DNA of 64,000 nt from Bacteroidales bacterium (GTDB lineage: Bacteria > Bacteroidota > Bacteroidia > Bacteroidales > UBA4181). Shown in pieces: positions 8,445 through 16,571 of the stretch; within the stretch, counting starts at the first letter, position 1; each line of letters starts with the position of its first letter. The DNA lies in contig JAFWVY010000053.1 of the NCBI GenBank assembly GCA_017523725.1, positions 1 to 64,000 on the forward strand, given 5' to 3'. The translations under genes were made by a program, and so were the position numbers. The notes under the pieces were generated by a model that saw only the letters and a program-made list of their open reading frames with translations, did not search any database and had not been told where the DNA came from.

Positions 8445-10016
8445 ATGAAGTTTAAAAATTTATTTATCGTGCTTCTGGCTGCAGTCGCAGGCGGAGCCAT
8501 AGCTTTGTACGGATATAACAAGTGGTTCGCCCCGCGCACCACATTGACGGTCAGTTCGGCGGTGCCGGCGCGTTTTGCTTCGGCGACTGACTCGTCCTAT
8601 GCGGGCGATGCGGCCAGATATCCCGATTTCACCTATGCTGCCGAACAGAGCGTCCATGCCGTCGTACATGTTAAGACCGTGACCAACATGCGGCAGTCTT
8701 CGGCCAGCATGGGCAGCCTTTTCGATTATTTCTTCGGCTATCCGCAACAGCCGCAGCAACCCCAGTACCGTCAGCAGGAAAGCTACGGTTCCGGCGTAAT
8801 CATTACGGAAGACGGGTACATCGTCACCAACAACCACGTCATTGACGGGGCCGACGAAGTGGAAGTCACGCTGAATGACAAGCGCGTATTCAAGGCACAG
8901 GTGGCAGGGGCCGATCCGAGCACGGATCTGGCGCTCCTCAAGATTTCAGCATCGGATCTGCCGTTTATCGTATTCGGCGATGCCGAGCAGCTCAAGGTCG
9001 GCGAATGGGTGCTGGCCGTCGGCAATCCGTACAATCTGACCTCCACGGTGACGGCGGGCATTGTCAGTGCCAAGTCGCGTCAGTTGGGTATCATCTCCGA
9101 TGAGAATACGCAGCAGCCGAGCATCGAAGACTATTACAACCGGCGTCGTGGACAGCAGCGTGACCCGAGAGCCCAGTCGCAGCAACAGCAGCCGTCTTCA
9201 AGTTCGCTGCTTCCGCTGGAGTCGTTCATCCAGACCGATGCTGCCGTCAATCCTGGCAACAGCGGTGGCGCCCTGGTCAACGTGCGCGGTGAACTGGTGG
9301 GCATCAATACGGCCATTGCTTCTCAGACTGGTTCTTATTCAGGAAATTCGTTCGCAATCCCGGTGACCATCGTTCAGAAGGTTGTCAGTGATTTCCTCGA
9401 GTATGGCCAGGTGCAAAGGGCCATTCTGGGAGTTTCGGTCAGTGAGAATACCTCTGAGAACATCAAGGAGAGGGGACTGAGCGAAATCAAGGGCATTTAC
9501 GTGGCCGAGGTGCAGGAGAACGGCGGCGCCGCCGAGGCGGGTATCGAGCCGGGTGACGTCATCACGGCCATCAACGGCGTGCCGGTGAACAGCTATTCCG
9601 AACTTTCGGAACAGGTCGGAAAGTATCGTCCCAACGACAAGGTGACGGTTGAGGTCCTGCGTCAGAAGAAAACACGCAACTTTGAAGTGACCCTGCGCAA
9701 CCGCGAAGGATCCACGCAGGTGGTCCGGAAACAGATTGCCGAACGGGAACTCGGCGCGGTGCTCGAGGAACTGACCGACGAGGAAAAGGAATCGCTGGAT
9801 ATCCGCTATGGTGTCAAGGTGAAAAGCCTGCAGGCCGGCAAACTCCGTTCGGCGGGCGTCCGTGCGGGTTTCATCATTATGAAGGTGAACGACAAGGAAG
9901 TGCGTTCGGTGGCCGATGTGGAGGAGATTCTGCAGAAAGTGCCGCCGCGCAGCCGGGTGCTGCTCGATGGCATGTACAGTGACGGTGAGTTGGTGTATTA
10001 TGCTTTCCCAAGATGA
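8445..10016 (+). CDS. Periplasmic Do/DegQ-type serine endoprotease with two PDZ domains
   Basis: 523 residues. An N-terminal hydrophobic segment (about residues 5-24) exports or anchors it. The trypsin-like domain has catalytic His131 (TNNHVIDGAD), Asp161 (DPSTDLALLKI) and Ser273 (NPGNSGGALVN). A glutamine-rich insert at about 100-112 lies where the LA regulatory loop is found, and a second Gln/Ser-rich stretch at about 237-254 precedes the serine. PDZ1 covers about 335-430 and PDZ2 about 455-523. Such proteases degrade or refold misfolded envelope proteins. The gene has its own promoter and a strong terminator, so it is probably monocistronic. Both Gln-rich stretches are local low complexity, not damage to the fold. 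Confidence 0.93.
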   Translation: MKFKNLFIVLLAAVAGGAIALYGYNKWFAPRTTLTVSSAVPARFASATDSSYAGDAARYPDFTYAAEQSVHAVVHVKTVTNMRQSSASMGSLFDYFFGYPQQPQQPQYRQQESYGSGVIITEDGYIVTNNHVIDGADEVEVTLNDKRVFKAQVAGADPSTDLALLKISASDLPFIVFGDAEQLKVGEWVLAVGNPYNLTSTVTAGIVSAKSRQLGIISDENTQQPSIEDYYNRRRGQQRDPRAQSQQQQPSSSSLLPLESFIQTDAAVNPGNSGGALVNVRGELVGINTAIASQTGSYSGNSFAIPVTIVQKVVSDFLEYGQVQRAILGVSVSENTSENIKERGLSEIKGIYVAEVQENGGAAEAGIEPGDVITAINGVPVNSYSELSEQVGKYRPNDKVTVEVLRQKKTRNFEVTLRNREGSTQVVRKQIAERELGAVLEELTDEEKESLDIRYGVKVKSLQAGKLRSAGVRAGFIIMKVNDKEVRSVADVEEILQKVPPRSRVLLDGMYSDGELVYYAFPR

Positions 10017-10040
10017 TGAATTCTTGATTATGAATATTTT

Positions 10041-10086
10041 CCCATTGCATGACAGGGTCTGCCCGCATGCAATGGGATTTTTTTTC
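10041..10086 (+). terminator. Rho-independent terminator after the HtrA gene
   Basis: CCCATTGCATG at 10041-10051 pairs perfectly with CATGCAATGGG at 10066-10076 (11 bp, 14-base loop), followed by a run of eight T from 10078. Confidence 0.9.
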
Positions 10087-10129
10087 ATTTGAACGGCGAT
10101 TTTAGTTTTTTTTTCTGAAAAGGTTTTCG

Positions 10130-10137
10130 TACCTTCG
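10130..10137 (+). promoter_or_regulatory. Possible -7 box for the primary sigma factor gene
   Basis: TACCTTCG, one mismatch from TAnnTTTG, is 24 bases before the ATG at 10161. A T-rich tract lies at the -33 position, without a clear TTTG. Confidence 0.35.
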
Positions 10138-10160
10138 CGCGATTTTTTTTCCATATTGAG

Positions 10161-11021
10161 ATGAGGCAGCTAAAAATCACAAAATCAATAACAAACCGAG
10201 AAAGTGCTTCGCTGGACAAGTACTTGCAGGAAATTGGAAAGGAAGAACTGATTACTGTAGAAGAAGAAGTGGAACTGGCTCAACGTATCAAGAGAGGAGA
10301 CAGGACTGCATTGGAAAAACTGACCAAAGCCAACTTAAGATTTGTCGTATCTGTTGCGAAACAGTATCAGAATCAGGGTCTTAGTTTGCCGGACCTCATC
10401 AACGAAGGCAACTTGGGACTGATCAAGGCCGCCGAGAAATTCGACGAGACCCGCGGATTCAAATTCATTTCGTACGCTGTCTGGTGGATCCGTCAGTCCA
10501 TTCTGCAGGCGCTTGCGGAGCAGTCCCGGATTGTGCGTCTGCCGTTGAACCAGGTCGGTACGCTGAATAAGATCAACAAGGCGTTCTCCCGTTTTGAGCA
10601 GGAGAACGAGCGCGTGCCTTCGGCCGACGAACTGGCCGGGGTGCTGGATATTGCCAAGGAAAAGATCAGCGACACCATGCGGGTGTCCGGTCGTCACGTT
10701 TCGGTCGATGCGCCTTTTGTGGAAGGAGAAGACAACAATCTGCTGGACGTGCTGGTCAACAACGACTCGCCGATTGCCGACCGTTCGCTGATCAACGAAT
10801 CGCTGGCCAAGGAAATCGACCGTTCGCTTGCCACGCTGACAGAGCGTGAACGCGACATCGTGCGGCTTTTCTTCGGCATCGGTACACAGGAAATGACGCT
10901 GGAAGAAATCGGAGAGAAATTCGGTCTGACACGTGAGCGCGTCCGCCAGATCAAAGAAAAGGCTATTCGCCGACTGCGTCATACTTCGCGGAGCAAATTG
11001 CTGAAAAGCTATTTAGGCTGA
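10161..11021 (+). CDS. rpoD: Primary sigma-70 factor (RpoD/SigA of Bacteroidota type)
   Basis: 286 residues. Region 1.2 starts at DKYLQEIG. Region 2 has [19 protein letters not shown] and then [29 protein letters not shown], the core-binding and -7 recognition helices. Region 3 follows, and region 4 ends with [27 protein letters not shown], the -33 recognition helix-turn-helix. Region 1.1 is absent, as in the short Bacteroidota housekeeping sigma, which reads the TTTG/TAnnTTTG promoters seen throughout this window. It precedes rsgA by 10 bases, and rpoD, rsgA and tatD appear to form one transcript. Confidence 0.93.
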   Translation: MRQLKITKSITNRESASLDKYLQEIGKEELITVEEEVELAQRIKRGDRTALEKLTKANLRFVVSVAKQYQNQGLSLPDLINEGNLGLIKAAEKFDETRGFKFISYAVWWIRQSILQALAEQSRIVRLPLNQVGTLNKINKAFSRFEQENERVPSADELAGVLDIAKEKISDTMRVSGRHVSVDAPFVEGEDNNLLDVLVNNDSPIADRSLINESLAKEIDRSLATLTERERDIVRLFFGIGTQEMTLEEIGEKFGLTRERVRQIKEKAIRRLRHTSRSKLLKSYLG

Positions 11022-11031
11022 CGGGTCCGTT

Positions 11032-11961
11032 ATGGACGGTCCATCCAGCACCGGCACGGTCATCAAATCGGTAGGCAGCCAGTATACGGTCCGCACCGAT
11101 GACGGCCGGACGCTTTTGTGCGCCCTGAAGGGAAAGTTCCGTTTGCAGGGCATGCGCACTACCAATCCTGTGGCTGTCGGCGACCGGGTACGGGTGGAAG
11201 GCACCGACGGCATGACGGCCATCACAGAGATTCTGGACCGTCGGAACTACATCATCCGTCGTGCTGCGAACCTGTCCAGGGAAGCGCACATTATTGCGGC
11301 CAACATAGATCTGGCTTTTTTGGTGGTGACGTTGCGGCTGCCCGAGATCAAACCTCCTTTCATCGATCGTTTTTTGGCCTCGGCTGAGTCGTATCGTGTA
11401 CCTGTTTGTCTGGTATTCAATAAGATGGATATATACACAGCCGAGGAGACGGCTCAGGTTGAGGCCTGGTGCCGGTTGTATGAACGAATCGGTTATGAAG
11501 TCCTGACCACTTCTGTTCCCCAGCGGCTCCATATCGACCGCATGGCGGAAATGATGCGCGGCAAGGTGACCATGCTTTCCGGCAATTCGGGTGTCGGCAA
11601 ATCCTCGCTGATCAATGCCGTCCAACCCGGAGCCGCGCTTCGTTCGGGCGAGGTTTCGGCTGCAACGCTTTCGGGGCGGCACACCACCACCCATGCTGAG
11701 ATGATACCGACCGATGGCGGCGGATACATTATTGACACGCCGGGTGTCCGCGGGTTCGGCCTGTTCCGGACGGAAAGAGAGGAAGTCTATCATTTCTTTC
11801 CGGAGATATTCCGGGCGGCTGTCGGCTGCCGTTATCACAACTGCCTGCATGTCAACGAACCGGGCTGTGCGGTCAAGGAGGCGGTCCAATCCGGCGACAT
11901 CGCCGAGAGCCGTTACATATCGTATCTCGGCATCTTGGAAGACGACGGGAAATACAGGTAG
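11032..11961 (+). CDS. rsgA: Ribosome small-subunit-dependent GTPase A
   Basis: 309 residues with an N-terminal OB fold (about 10-75) and a circularly permuted GTPase domain in which G4 comes first: NKMD at residue 130, then the P-loop GNSGVGKSS from residue 184, then DTPG (G3). The C-terminal zinc finger is C-x6-H-style (CRYHNCLHVNEPGCAV). RsgA acts late in 30S maturation, testing the decoding centre and releasing RbfA. The start at 11032 lies 10 bases after rpoD. Confidence 0.95.
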   Translation: MDGPSSTGTVIKSVGSQYTVRTDDGRTLLCALKGKFRLQGMRTTNPVAVGDRVRVEGTDGMTAITEILDRRNYIIRRAANLSREAHIIAANIDLAFLVVTLRLPEIKPPFIDRFLASAESYRVPVCLVFNKMDIYTAEETAQVEAWCRLYERIGYEVLTTSVPQRLHIDRMAEMMRGKVTMLSGNSGVGKSSLINAVQPGAALRSGEVSAATLSGRHTTTHAEMIPTDGGGYIIDTPGVRGFGLFRTEREEVYHFFPEIFRAAVGCRYHNCLHVNEPGCAVKEAVQSGDIAESRYISYLGILEDDGKYR

Positions 11962-11963
11962 CG

Positions 11964-12737
11964 ATGGAACTTTTCGACACGCACAGCCATATCTACATGC
12001 CGGAGTTCGATGACGACCGGAACGAAGTCGTGAAGCGTGCGCAAGCTGCCGGTGTCGCCGGCATCATTCTTCCCAATGTGGATCTGCAGACTCCGCCGCT
12101 GCTTCAGGCGTTGTGCGACCGGTACCCTGACCTGTGTCATCCTGCCATGGCTCTCCATCCGACGGAGGTCGGACCGCAATATACCGAGGCGGTGAAACAG
12201 GTGGAACGCTTGCTCGAAACAAACCATTATGTCGCTGTCGGGGAATGTGGCATGGATCTGTACTGGGACCGCACATTCCGCCGCGAGCAGCAATTGGTTC
12301 TGGAGCAGCATCTGCGCTGGGCCCGGGATTTCCGCCTGCCGGCCATCATCCACTGCCGGGAGGCGTTCGATGATACCATTCAGTTGGTAGAAGCTGCGCA
12401 GGACGGCTCATTGACCGGGGTCTTCCATTGTTTCTCCGGTACGGCGGAACAGGCCCGCCGGGTCATCAATGCCGGTTTCGCCATCGGCATCGGCGGTGTG
12501 ATCACCTACAAGAAATCCGATTTAGGCAATGTGGCGCAGGCCGTAGGGCTGGAGCATCTCCTGTTGGAGACGGATGCACCCTATCTGGCCCCCGTGCCCT
12601 TCCGGGGACGGCGCAATGAGAGCGCCTATGTGGCATTGGTTGCACAGAAACTGGCGGAACTGCTCGAGATTTCCGTTGAGGAAGTGGCGTCCGTCACGAC
12701 GCACCATGCACGGCGGCTGTTTTTCAGGGAATCATAA
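11964..12737 (+). CDS. TatD-family metal-dependent DNase
   Basis: 257 residues of TIM-barrel amidohydrolase type. DTHSHI gives metal ligands His7 and His9, VGECGMD contributes the glutamate, IIHCREAF and HCFSG supply further histidines, and LLETDAPYLAP carries the catalytic Asp. Family members act as 3'-5' exonucleases or other hydrolases in DNA repair and turnover. It starts 2 bases after rsgA and overlaps the convergent MBL gene by 14 bases. Confidence 0.93.
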   Translation: MELFDTHSHIYMPEFDDDRNEVVKRAQAAGVAGIILPNVDLQTPPLLQALCDRYPDLCHPAMALHPTEVGPQYTEAVKQVERLLETNHYVAVGECGMDLYWDRTFRREQQLVLEQHLRWARDFRLPAIIHCREAFDDTIQLVEAAQDGSLTGVFHCFSGTAEQARRVINAGFAIGIGGVITYKKSDLGNVAQAVGLEHLLLETDAPYLAPVPFRGRRNESAYVALVAQKLAELLEISVEEVASVTTHHARRLFFRES

Positions 12738-13500
12738 TCTGCAGTCCGTCGAAGGCCAGCCGGATGCCTTCAGGCAGTTCGGCATCCACTTCGTTGTGAA
12801 ATCCCATCTGATGCCCGATATGGGTGATATAGGCGTTCGGAATGCGACATTTCCGGATGAGTGCGATGGCTTCGTCCAGACAGAAATGCGAGAGGTGCGG
12901 CTCTTTCCGCAGGGCGTTGACGACCAGATGGGTAACCCCCGAAAGTTTTTCCAGTTCCCGGTCTTCGATGTAATTGGCATCGGTGATATAGGCGAAACGT
13001 CCGAAACGGAATCCGAGAATGGGTAGTTTGTAGTGCATGGCCCGGATGGGGACGACTTGAACATCTGCCACCTTGAACGGTTCTTCCGTAATGGTATGCA
13101 GCCGGACGGTCGGCACGCCGGGATAGGGGTGCTCTGCAAAAATATACGAAAACTCCTGTCGTAAAGATTCCTGGACATATGCTTCGGCGTAGATATCCAT
13201 GGGCGCCCTTTGGATATAATTGAAGGCCCGGATGTCATCCAATCCTGCCGTATGGTCTTTGTGGTTGTGTGTGAACAATATCGCGTCCAGGTGCTGAATG
13301 TTGGCCGCCAGCATCTGCTGCCGGAAGTCTGGTCCGGAATCGATGACGAATGTCTTGCCTTCCGTCCGGATGCAGACGGAGCTCCGCAACCGTTTGTCCT
13401 TCGGCTCTTCCGAATGGCATACACGGCACGGACAGGCAATGACGGGCACACCCTGTGAGGTACCGGTGCCCAGAAAAGTCACTTCGACTGAACCATTCAT
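12724..13500 (-). CDS. MBL-fold metallohydrolase (PhnP-like)
   Basis: 258 residues. The signature FTHNHKDHTAGLDD gives the metal ligands His78, His80, Asp82 and His83. An extra structural zinc site CPCRVC (Cys23, 25, 28) near the N-terminus is the hallmark of the PhnP branch, cyclic phosphodiesterases. No phosphonate genes are nearby, so a general cyclic-nucleotide or sugar cyclic-phosphate phosphodiesterase is more likely than a C-P lyase role. It overlaps the upstream gmhB-like gene by 4 bases and converges on tatD. Confidence 0.85.
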   Translation of the reverse strand: MNGSVEVTFLGTGTSQGVPVIACPCRVCHSEEPKDKRLRSSVCIRTEGKTFVIDSGPDFRQQMLAANIQHLDAILFTHNHKDHTAGLDDIRAFNYIQRAPMDIYAEAYVQESLRQEFSYIFAEHPYPGVPTVRLHTITEEPFKVADVQVVPIRAMHYKLPILGFRFGRFAYITDANYIEDRELEKLSGVTHLVVNALRKEPHLSHFCLDEAIALIRKCRIPNAYITHIGHQMGFHNEVDAELPEGIRLAFDGLQIMIP

Positions 13501-13979
13501 GACAGCATGGAAATATAAGGGGTCAGGTCTTCGTTAGATGTGATGCGCAGTGTCGGGATGCCGGCCCGTCGTCCGGCCTCCGTGTCGCGGTCGTAGTCGC
13601 CGACGTAGAGCGATGCCTCACGGTCGATGTCGTATTGTGCCACGGCCTTCTCGAACATCAAGGGTTCCGGCTTGCGGCACAGACACTTCGATACGCTGTC
13701 GTGGTGCGGGCAGTAATAGATGTCGGTGAGTTGGATGCCCTCATGGGCCAGCAATGACCGCATATAGTCGTGTACCACTTGCAGGTCTTCGTGCGTATAG
13801 GCATGTTTGGCAATGCCTCCTTGGTTGGTGATGACGATGAGCAGGTAGCCTTTGGCCTGGGCAGCCTGCAGGAAAGGCACGATGCCCGGAGTAAGCGTGA
13901 AATCTTCCTTGCGCCAGGTATATTGGCCGCGTTCGCGGTTGATGACGCCATCCCGGTCCAGGAATAAAGCTTTATGCAT
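13497..13979 (-). CDS. gmhB: HAD-IIIA hydrolase, GmhB-like heptose bisphosphate 7-phosphatase
   Basis: 160 residues. FLDRDGVINRE carries the nucleophile Asp8 and acid/base Asp10. ITNQGGIAK is HAD motif II, and YVGDYDRDTEAG is motif IV. The zinc loop CPHHDSVSKCLCRKPEP has the Cys-x-His...Cys-x-Cys pattern of GmhB and related histidinol-phosphatases. It would dephosphorylate heptose 1,7-bisphosphate on the way to LPS core heptose. No other heptose genes are in the window, so a related sugar-phosphate substrate cannot be excluded. It overlaps the flanking genes at both ends (8 and 4 bases). Confidence 0.85.
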   Translation of the reverse strand: MHKALFLDRDGVINRERGQYTWRKEDFTLTPGIVPFLQAAQAKGYLLIVITNQGGIAKHAYTHEDLQVVHDYMRSLLAHEGIQLTDIYYCPHHDSVSKCLCRKPEPLMFEKAVAQYDIDREASLYVGDYDRDTEAGRRAGIPTLRITSNEDLTPYISMLS

Positions 13980-14691
13980 GGAATGATTCGGTTAGGGCGC
14001 GGATGACGACCGAAGCGCAGCAGCAGCCGAACACGTTGGGCATGTAGGAGATGGTCCCGACGTTCGACTTCTTGTTCTGCTCGTCTTCGATGGTGACGAC
14101 GCTTTGTTTACAGATAAGTTCTTCGGAAAACACGGCCTGGATGCCGGTTGTCACGCCCATGCGGCGCAGGCGTTTGCGAATGACGGCCGCCAGCCGGCAG
14201 TGTTCGGTGGCGGAGATGTCATCGATGCGCACCTGCATCGGGTCGAGCCGTCCGCCGGCCCCCATGGAACTGACGATGCGCTGGCCGGCCTTCAGCCCTT
14301 CGTACAGAAGGAATACTTTCGGGGAGACGGTATCGATGGCATCGACCACATAGTCGTACGGTGCCCGGATTATTTCCTGAAGGCGGCTGTCGCGGATGTA
14401 TTCCTGGATGACGTGCAGCCGGATGTCCGGATTGACGGCCTGTAATCTTTCTGCCATGACTTGGGCCTTGGGTTGCCCTTCGGTCGTGACCAGTGCCAGC
14501 AACTGACGGTTCCGGTTGGTCTCATGCAGCCGGTCTCCATCCACGATGGTCATCTCTCCGATACCGGCCCGGCAAAGCATTTCGGCGGCTATGCCTCCGA
14601 CGCCGCCCAGCCCTACGACCAGCACGTGTGCGTGTTGCAGGCGTTCAATGCCTTCCGCTCCAAGCAGTAACCGGGTCCGTTCTTGCCACAT
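13972..14691 (-). CDS. tcdA: ThiF/HesA-family tRNA threonylcarbamoyladenosine dehydratase
   Basis: 239 residues. VVGLGGVGGIAAEMLCRAGIG is the nucleotide-binding P-loop of E1-like adenylating enzymes, followed by DGDRLHETNRNRQLLAL with the catalytic aspartate and arginines. The domain content without a rhodanese tail and the DAIDTVSPK segment match TcdA, which cyclises t6A37 in ANN-decoding tRNAs. The ATG at 14691 is used; the longer frame to 14976 would run over the ftsX promoter and start. ThiF or MoeB function is less likely given the absence of their partners here. Confidence 0.88.
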   Translation of the reverse strand: MWQERTRLLLGAEGIERLQHAHVLVVGLGGVGGIAAEMLCRAGIGEMTIVDGDRLHETNRNRQLLALVTTEGQPKAQVMAERLQAVNPDIRLHVIQEYIRDSRLQEIIRAPYDYVVDAIDTVSPKVFLLYEGLKAGQRIVSSMGAGGRLDPMQVRIDDISATEHCRLAAVIRKRLRRMGVTTGIQAVFSEELICKQSVVTIEDEQNKKSNVGTISYMPNVFGCCCASVVIRALTESFHA

Positions 14692-14711
14692 GACATGAGA
14701 GTTTCGTACAG

Positions 14712-14719
14712 CAAAGATA
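14712..14719 (-). promoter_or_regulatory. -7 box for the tcdA-gmhB-MBL operon
   Basis: TATCTTTG on the minus strand, 20 bases upstream of the ATG at 14691. No convincing TTTG is seen at -33. Confidence 0.5.
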
Positions 14720-14773
14720 GCAAAAACTATATCCTTCCGATGCCTGTATCCTTCCGGCGCCACAGAAAGAATT

Positions 14774-14806
14774 ATTGGAAAATTATCAAAATATCCGCTA
14801 TTTTTG
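14774..14806 (+). promoter_or_regulatory. Promoter for ftsX
   Basis: ATTG ending at 14777, a 21-base spacer and TATTTTTG at 14799-14806. The ATG of ftsX follows 17 bases later. Confidence 0.65.
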
Positions 14807-14823
14807 TCGAAATAACACGGAAC

Positions 14824-15702
14824 ATGAATACCACCGAAAACGCCCGGATCCGAAGGAAAGTCGTCACGTCCACGGTAACGACGGTGGTCAGTATCACGCT
14901 CGTGCTTTTCATGCTGGGTGTCATCGGCCTGCTGCTGGTGAATGCCCGCCGCATTTCGCAGTACGTCAGGGAGCATATCTCTATTTCCCTGACCATTGCC
15001 CCGGCTGCCACGGAGGCGCAGGTCAAGAAGTTGCAGACCGACATCGAGGCCATGCCGTCTGCGCGCAAGGTGGAATATATCTCGGCCGAGGACGCAGCGC
15101 GGCTCATGCAGGAGGAACTGGGTGAGAATTTCACGGACATCCTGCAGTACAATCCGTTGTCAGCGACGATGGAGGTTTTCATGAAGGCCGAATATGCCAA
15201 TCCGGACAGCATGGCGATGGTGGAGCAGCAACTGAAACAGTCGCGGGTGGTGCAGGATGTCTATTATCAGAAAGTGCTGGTCAGCACGATATCTTCGCAC
15301 ATCCGGCGCATCAGTATTGTAATCCTTTGTTTCGCCGGCTTGTTGCTGCTCGTTGCGATTGCACTGATAAACAATACAATACGGCTTGTCATCTATGAGC
15401 GTCGTTTCTTGATCTACAACATGCAGCTGGTGGGTGCCACGGCGGCCTTCATCCGCCGTCCGCTGGTCGGACGCGGTGTGTTGCAGGGAACTGTCGCTTC
15501 GATACTGGCCATGGCGTTGCTCTGGTTGCTGATGTGCGGTATCAACCGTTACGTGTCTGTGTTGTTCACTGCGGACGACTGGCGCATTTGGGCCGTGCTC
15601 TTTGCGGTCCTGCTGGTGTGTGGTGTGCTGCTCTGTGCGGTTTGCACGGCGGTTGCCGTGAACCGCTATCTCAAAACTTCGCTGGATAAACTGTATTATT
15701 AG
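14824..15702 (+). CDS. ftsX: Cell division protein FtsX (ABC permease)
   Basis: 292 residues: a cytoplasmic N-terminus, one transmembrane segment (about 20-40), a periplasmic domain (about 45-160) and three more membrane segments. This is the FtsX topology, and GTVASILAM and FLIYNMQLVGATAAFIRRP match the family. FtsX works with the ATPase FtsE at the septum to activate peptidoglycan hydrolases. ftsE is not adjacent, which is common in Bacteroidota. The ATG at 14824 follows a good promoter; the longer frame from 14683 would overlap it and tcdA. A DUF3098 gene follows 8 bases downstream. Confidence 0.92.
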   Translation: MNTTENARIRRKVVTSTVTTVVSITLVLFMLGVIGLLLVNARRISQYVREHISISLTIAPAATEAQVKKLQTDIEAMPSARKVEYISAEDAARLMQEELGENFTDILQYNPLSATMEVFMKAEYANPDSMAMVEQQLKQSRVVQDVYYQKVLVSTISSHIRRISIVILCFAGLLLLVAIALINNTIRLVIYERRFLIYNMQLVGATAAFIRRPLVGRGVLQGTVASILAMALLWLLMCGINRYVSVLFTADDWRIWAVLFAVLLVCGVLLCAVCTAVAVNRYLKTSLDKLYY

Positions 15703-15710
15703 AACATCGT

Positions 15711-15983
15711 ATGTCTGATCCCAAACAAAAAGAAACCCCTCAGGAAGAGAAATTCGCCATCTCCAGACGCAGTTTTGCCTACATCGGCATCGGCGTGCTG
15801 GTTATTGTCATCGGTTTTCTGTTGATGATGGGCGGCAAATCCGAAGATCCCAATGTCTTCAATCCCGAAATCTTCAGTTTCAGGCGTATCACGCTGGCAC
15901 CGATCGTGGTGCTGTGCGGTTTTTTCTTCATCATCTGGGCCATCATGCGCAGGCCCGGCCCGCCGGCGGATCCGGAGAATTAA
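15711..15983 (+). CDS. DUF3098 small membrane protein
   Basis: 90 residues with two predicted transmembrane helices (about 24-44 and 63-82) and charged termini. FAISRRSFAYIGIGVLVIVIGFLLMMGG, then FRRITLAPIVVLCGF, match the DUF3098 family, which typically follows ftsX in Bacteroidota. Function is unknown; the conserved order suggests a link with division or envelope synthesis. The usual next gene, undecaprenyl-pyrophosphate phosphatase, is absent here, and an inverted-repeat element begins exactly at this stop codon. Confidence 0.85.
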   Translation: MSDPKQKETPQEEKFAISRRSFAYIGIGVLVIVIGFLLMMGGKSEDPNVFNPEIFSFRRITLAPIVVLCGFFFIIWAIMRRPGPPADPEN

Positions 15984-16148
15984 GAAACTGTTTGAATTTG
16001 ATTGCTGGAATTTATTATGCAGATAGACGAGCAGATTTTTCTACTTTTTGAAGGCACAATGGGGTTCCATTGTAACTGAAAAAAGGAGGAAAAGATGCCG
16101 TATATATGCTTTAAGAAAAACAGCGGATTAAATTTAAACAGCTTCTAA
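15981..16148. repeat. 168-bp inverted-repeat element, MITE-like or extended terminator
   Basis: The ends form an imperfect 18-bp terminal inverted repeat: TAAGAAACTGTTTGAATT at 15981-15998 against TTAGAAGCTGTTTAAATT read from 16148 to 16131 on the other strand (15 of 18 match). The interior contains a perfect 7-bp hairpin ACAATGG/CCATTGT with a 4-base loop near 16053-16071, and is weakly palindromic overall. The two ends coincide with the stop codons of the convergent genes on either side. This could be a miniature mobile element or repeat family member, or a bidirectional terminator. Confidence 0.55.
16095..16148 (+). CDS. Possible 17-residue ORF inside the inverted-repeat element
   Basis: ATG at 16095 is preceded 5 bases upstream by GGAGG, an unusually strong Shine-Dalgarno for this phylum. 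The frame reads MPYICFKKNSGLNLNSF and stops at 16148 within the right terminal repeat. It could equally be a chance product of the element's A/G-rich interior. No function is claimed. Confidence 0.2.
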   Translation: MPYICFKKNSGLNLNSF

Positions 16149-16567
16149 AGATTGTGCAGACGGGTGCTGATTTTTTCACCGTCTTCTACCACGTTTATCA
16201 TGTTGACGGCCGGCAACTGTCGGATGCGGCGTACAATGCCGTCCAGCATATCCGGTGTCAGTTCGCCGTCGATGCGCAGAATGTAGTCGGTTTGCGGCAG
16301 GTCGTTCACCAATACCCCGTAGGGCGTGCGGTTGGTAATCAGACAATACGTATAATTTTCGTCCTCATAGACGTACTGCTGGAAGAATACCGTCGCGCCC
16401 GAGCGAAGACGGGCGGTAATCGGCTCCTCTCGGACGGTCAGGCTGATGCCCAGCTGCTCGTTCAGCAGCCAGCACAGCCGATAGTCGTTGTCGGATGACA
16501 CGATGGCCAGATAATGCGTCGGCCGCTGTGCAACAGGAAACCGTATGAAGTTCTTTTTGCGCTGCAT
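16145..16567 (-). CDS. IPExxxVDY family protein
   Basis: 140 residues, no signal peptide. The segment LPQTDYILRIDGE near residue 100 matches the IPExxxVDY signature region of a small Bacteroidota-specific family usually encoded after rnc and often before pyruvate kinase. Here it starts 4 bases after rnc, so it ends the acpP-fabF-rnc operon, and no pyruvate kinase follows. Function is unknown. The signature is degenerate (LPQTDY rather than IPExxxVDY), so the family call rests partly on position and the N-terminal pattern. Confidence 0.7.
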   Translation of the reverse strand: MQRKKNFIRFPVAQRPTHYLAIVSSDNDYRLCWLLNEQLGISLTVREEPITARLRSGATVFFQQYVYEDENYTYCLITNRTPYGVLVNDLPQTDYILRIDGELTPDMLDGIVRRIRQLPAVNMINVVEDGEKISTRLHNL

Positions 16568-16571
16568 AGGC

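Noticed and set aside
9180..9215. Gln-rich stretches in the HtrA protease as sign of a frameshift
   Set aside because: Both sides remain in frame with intact catalytic residues; they are low-complexity loops.
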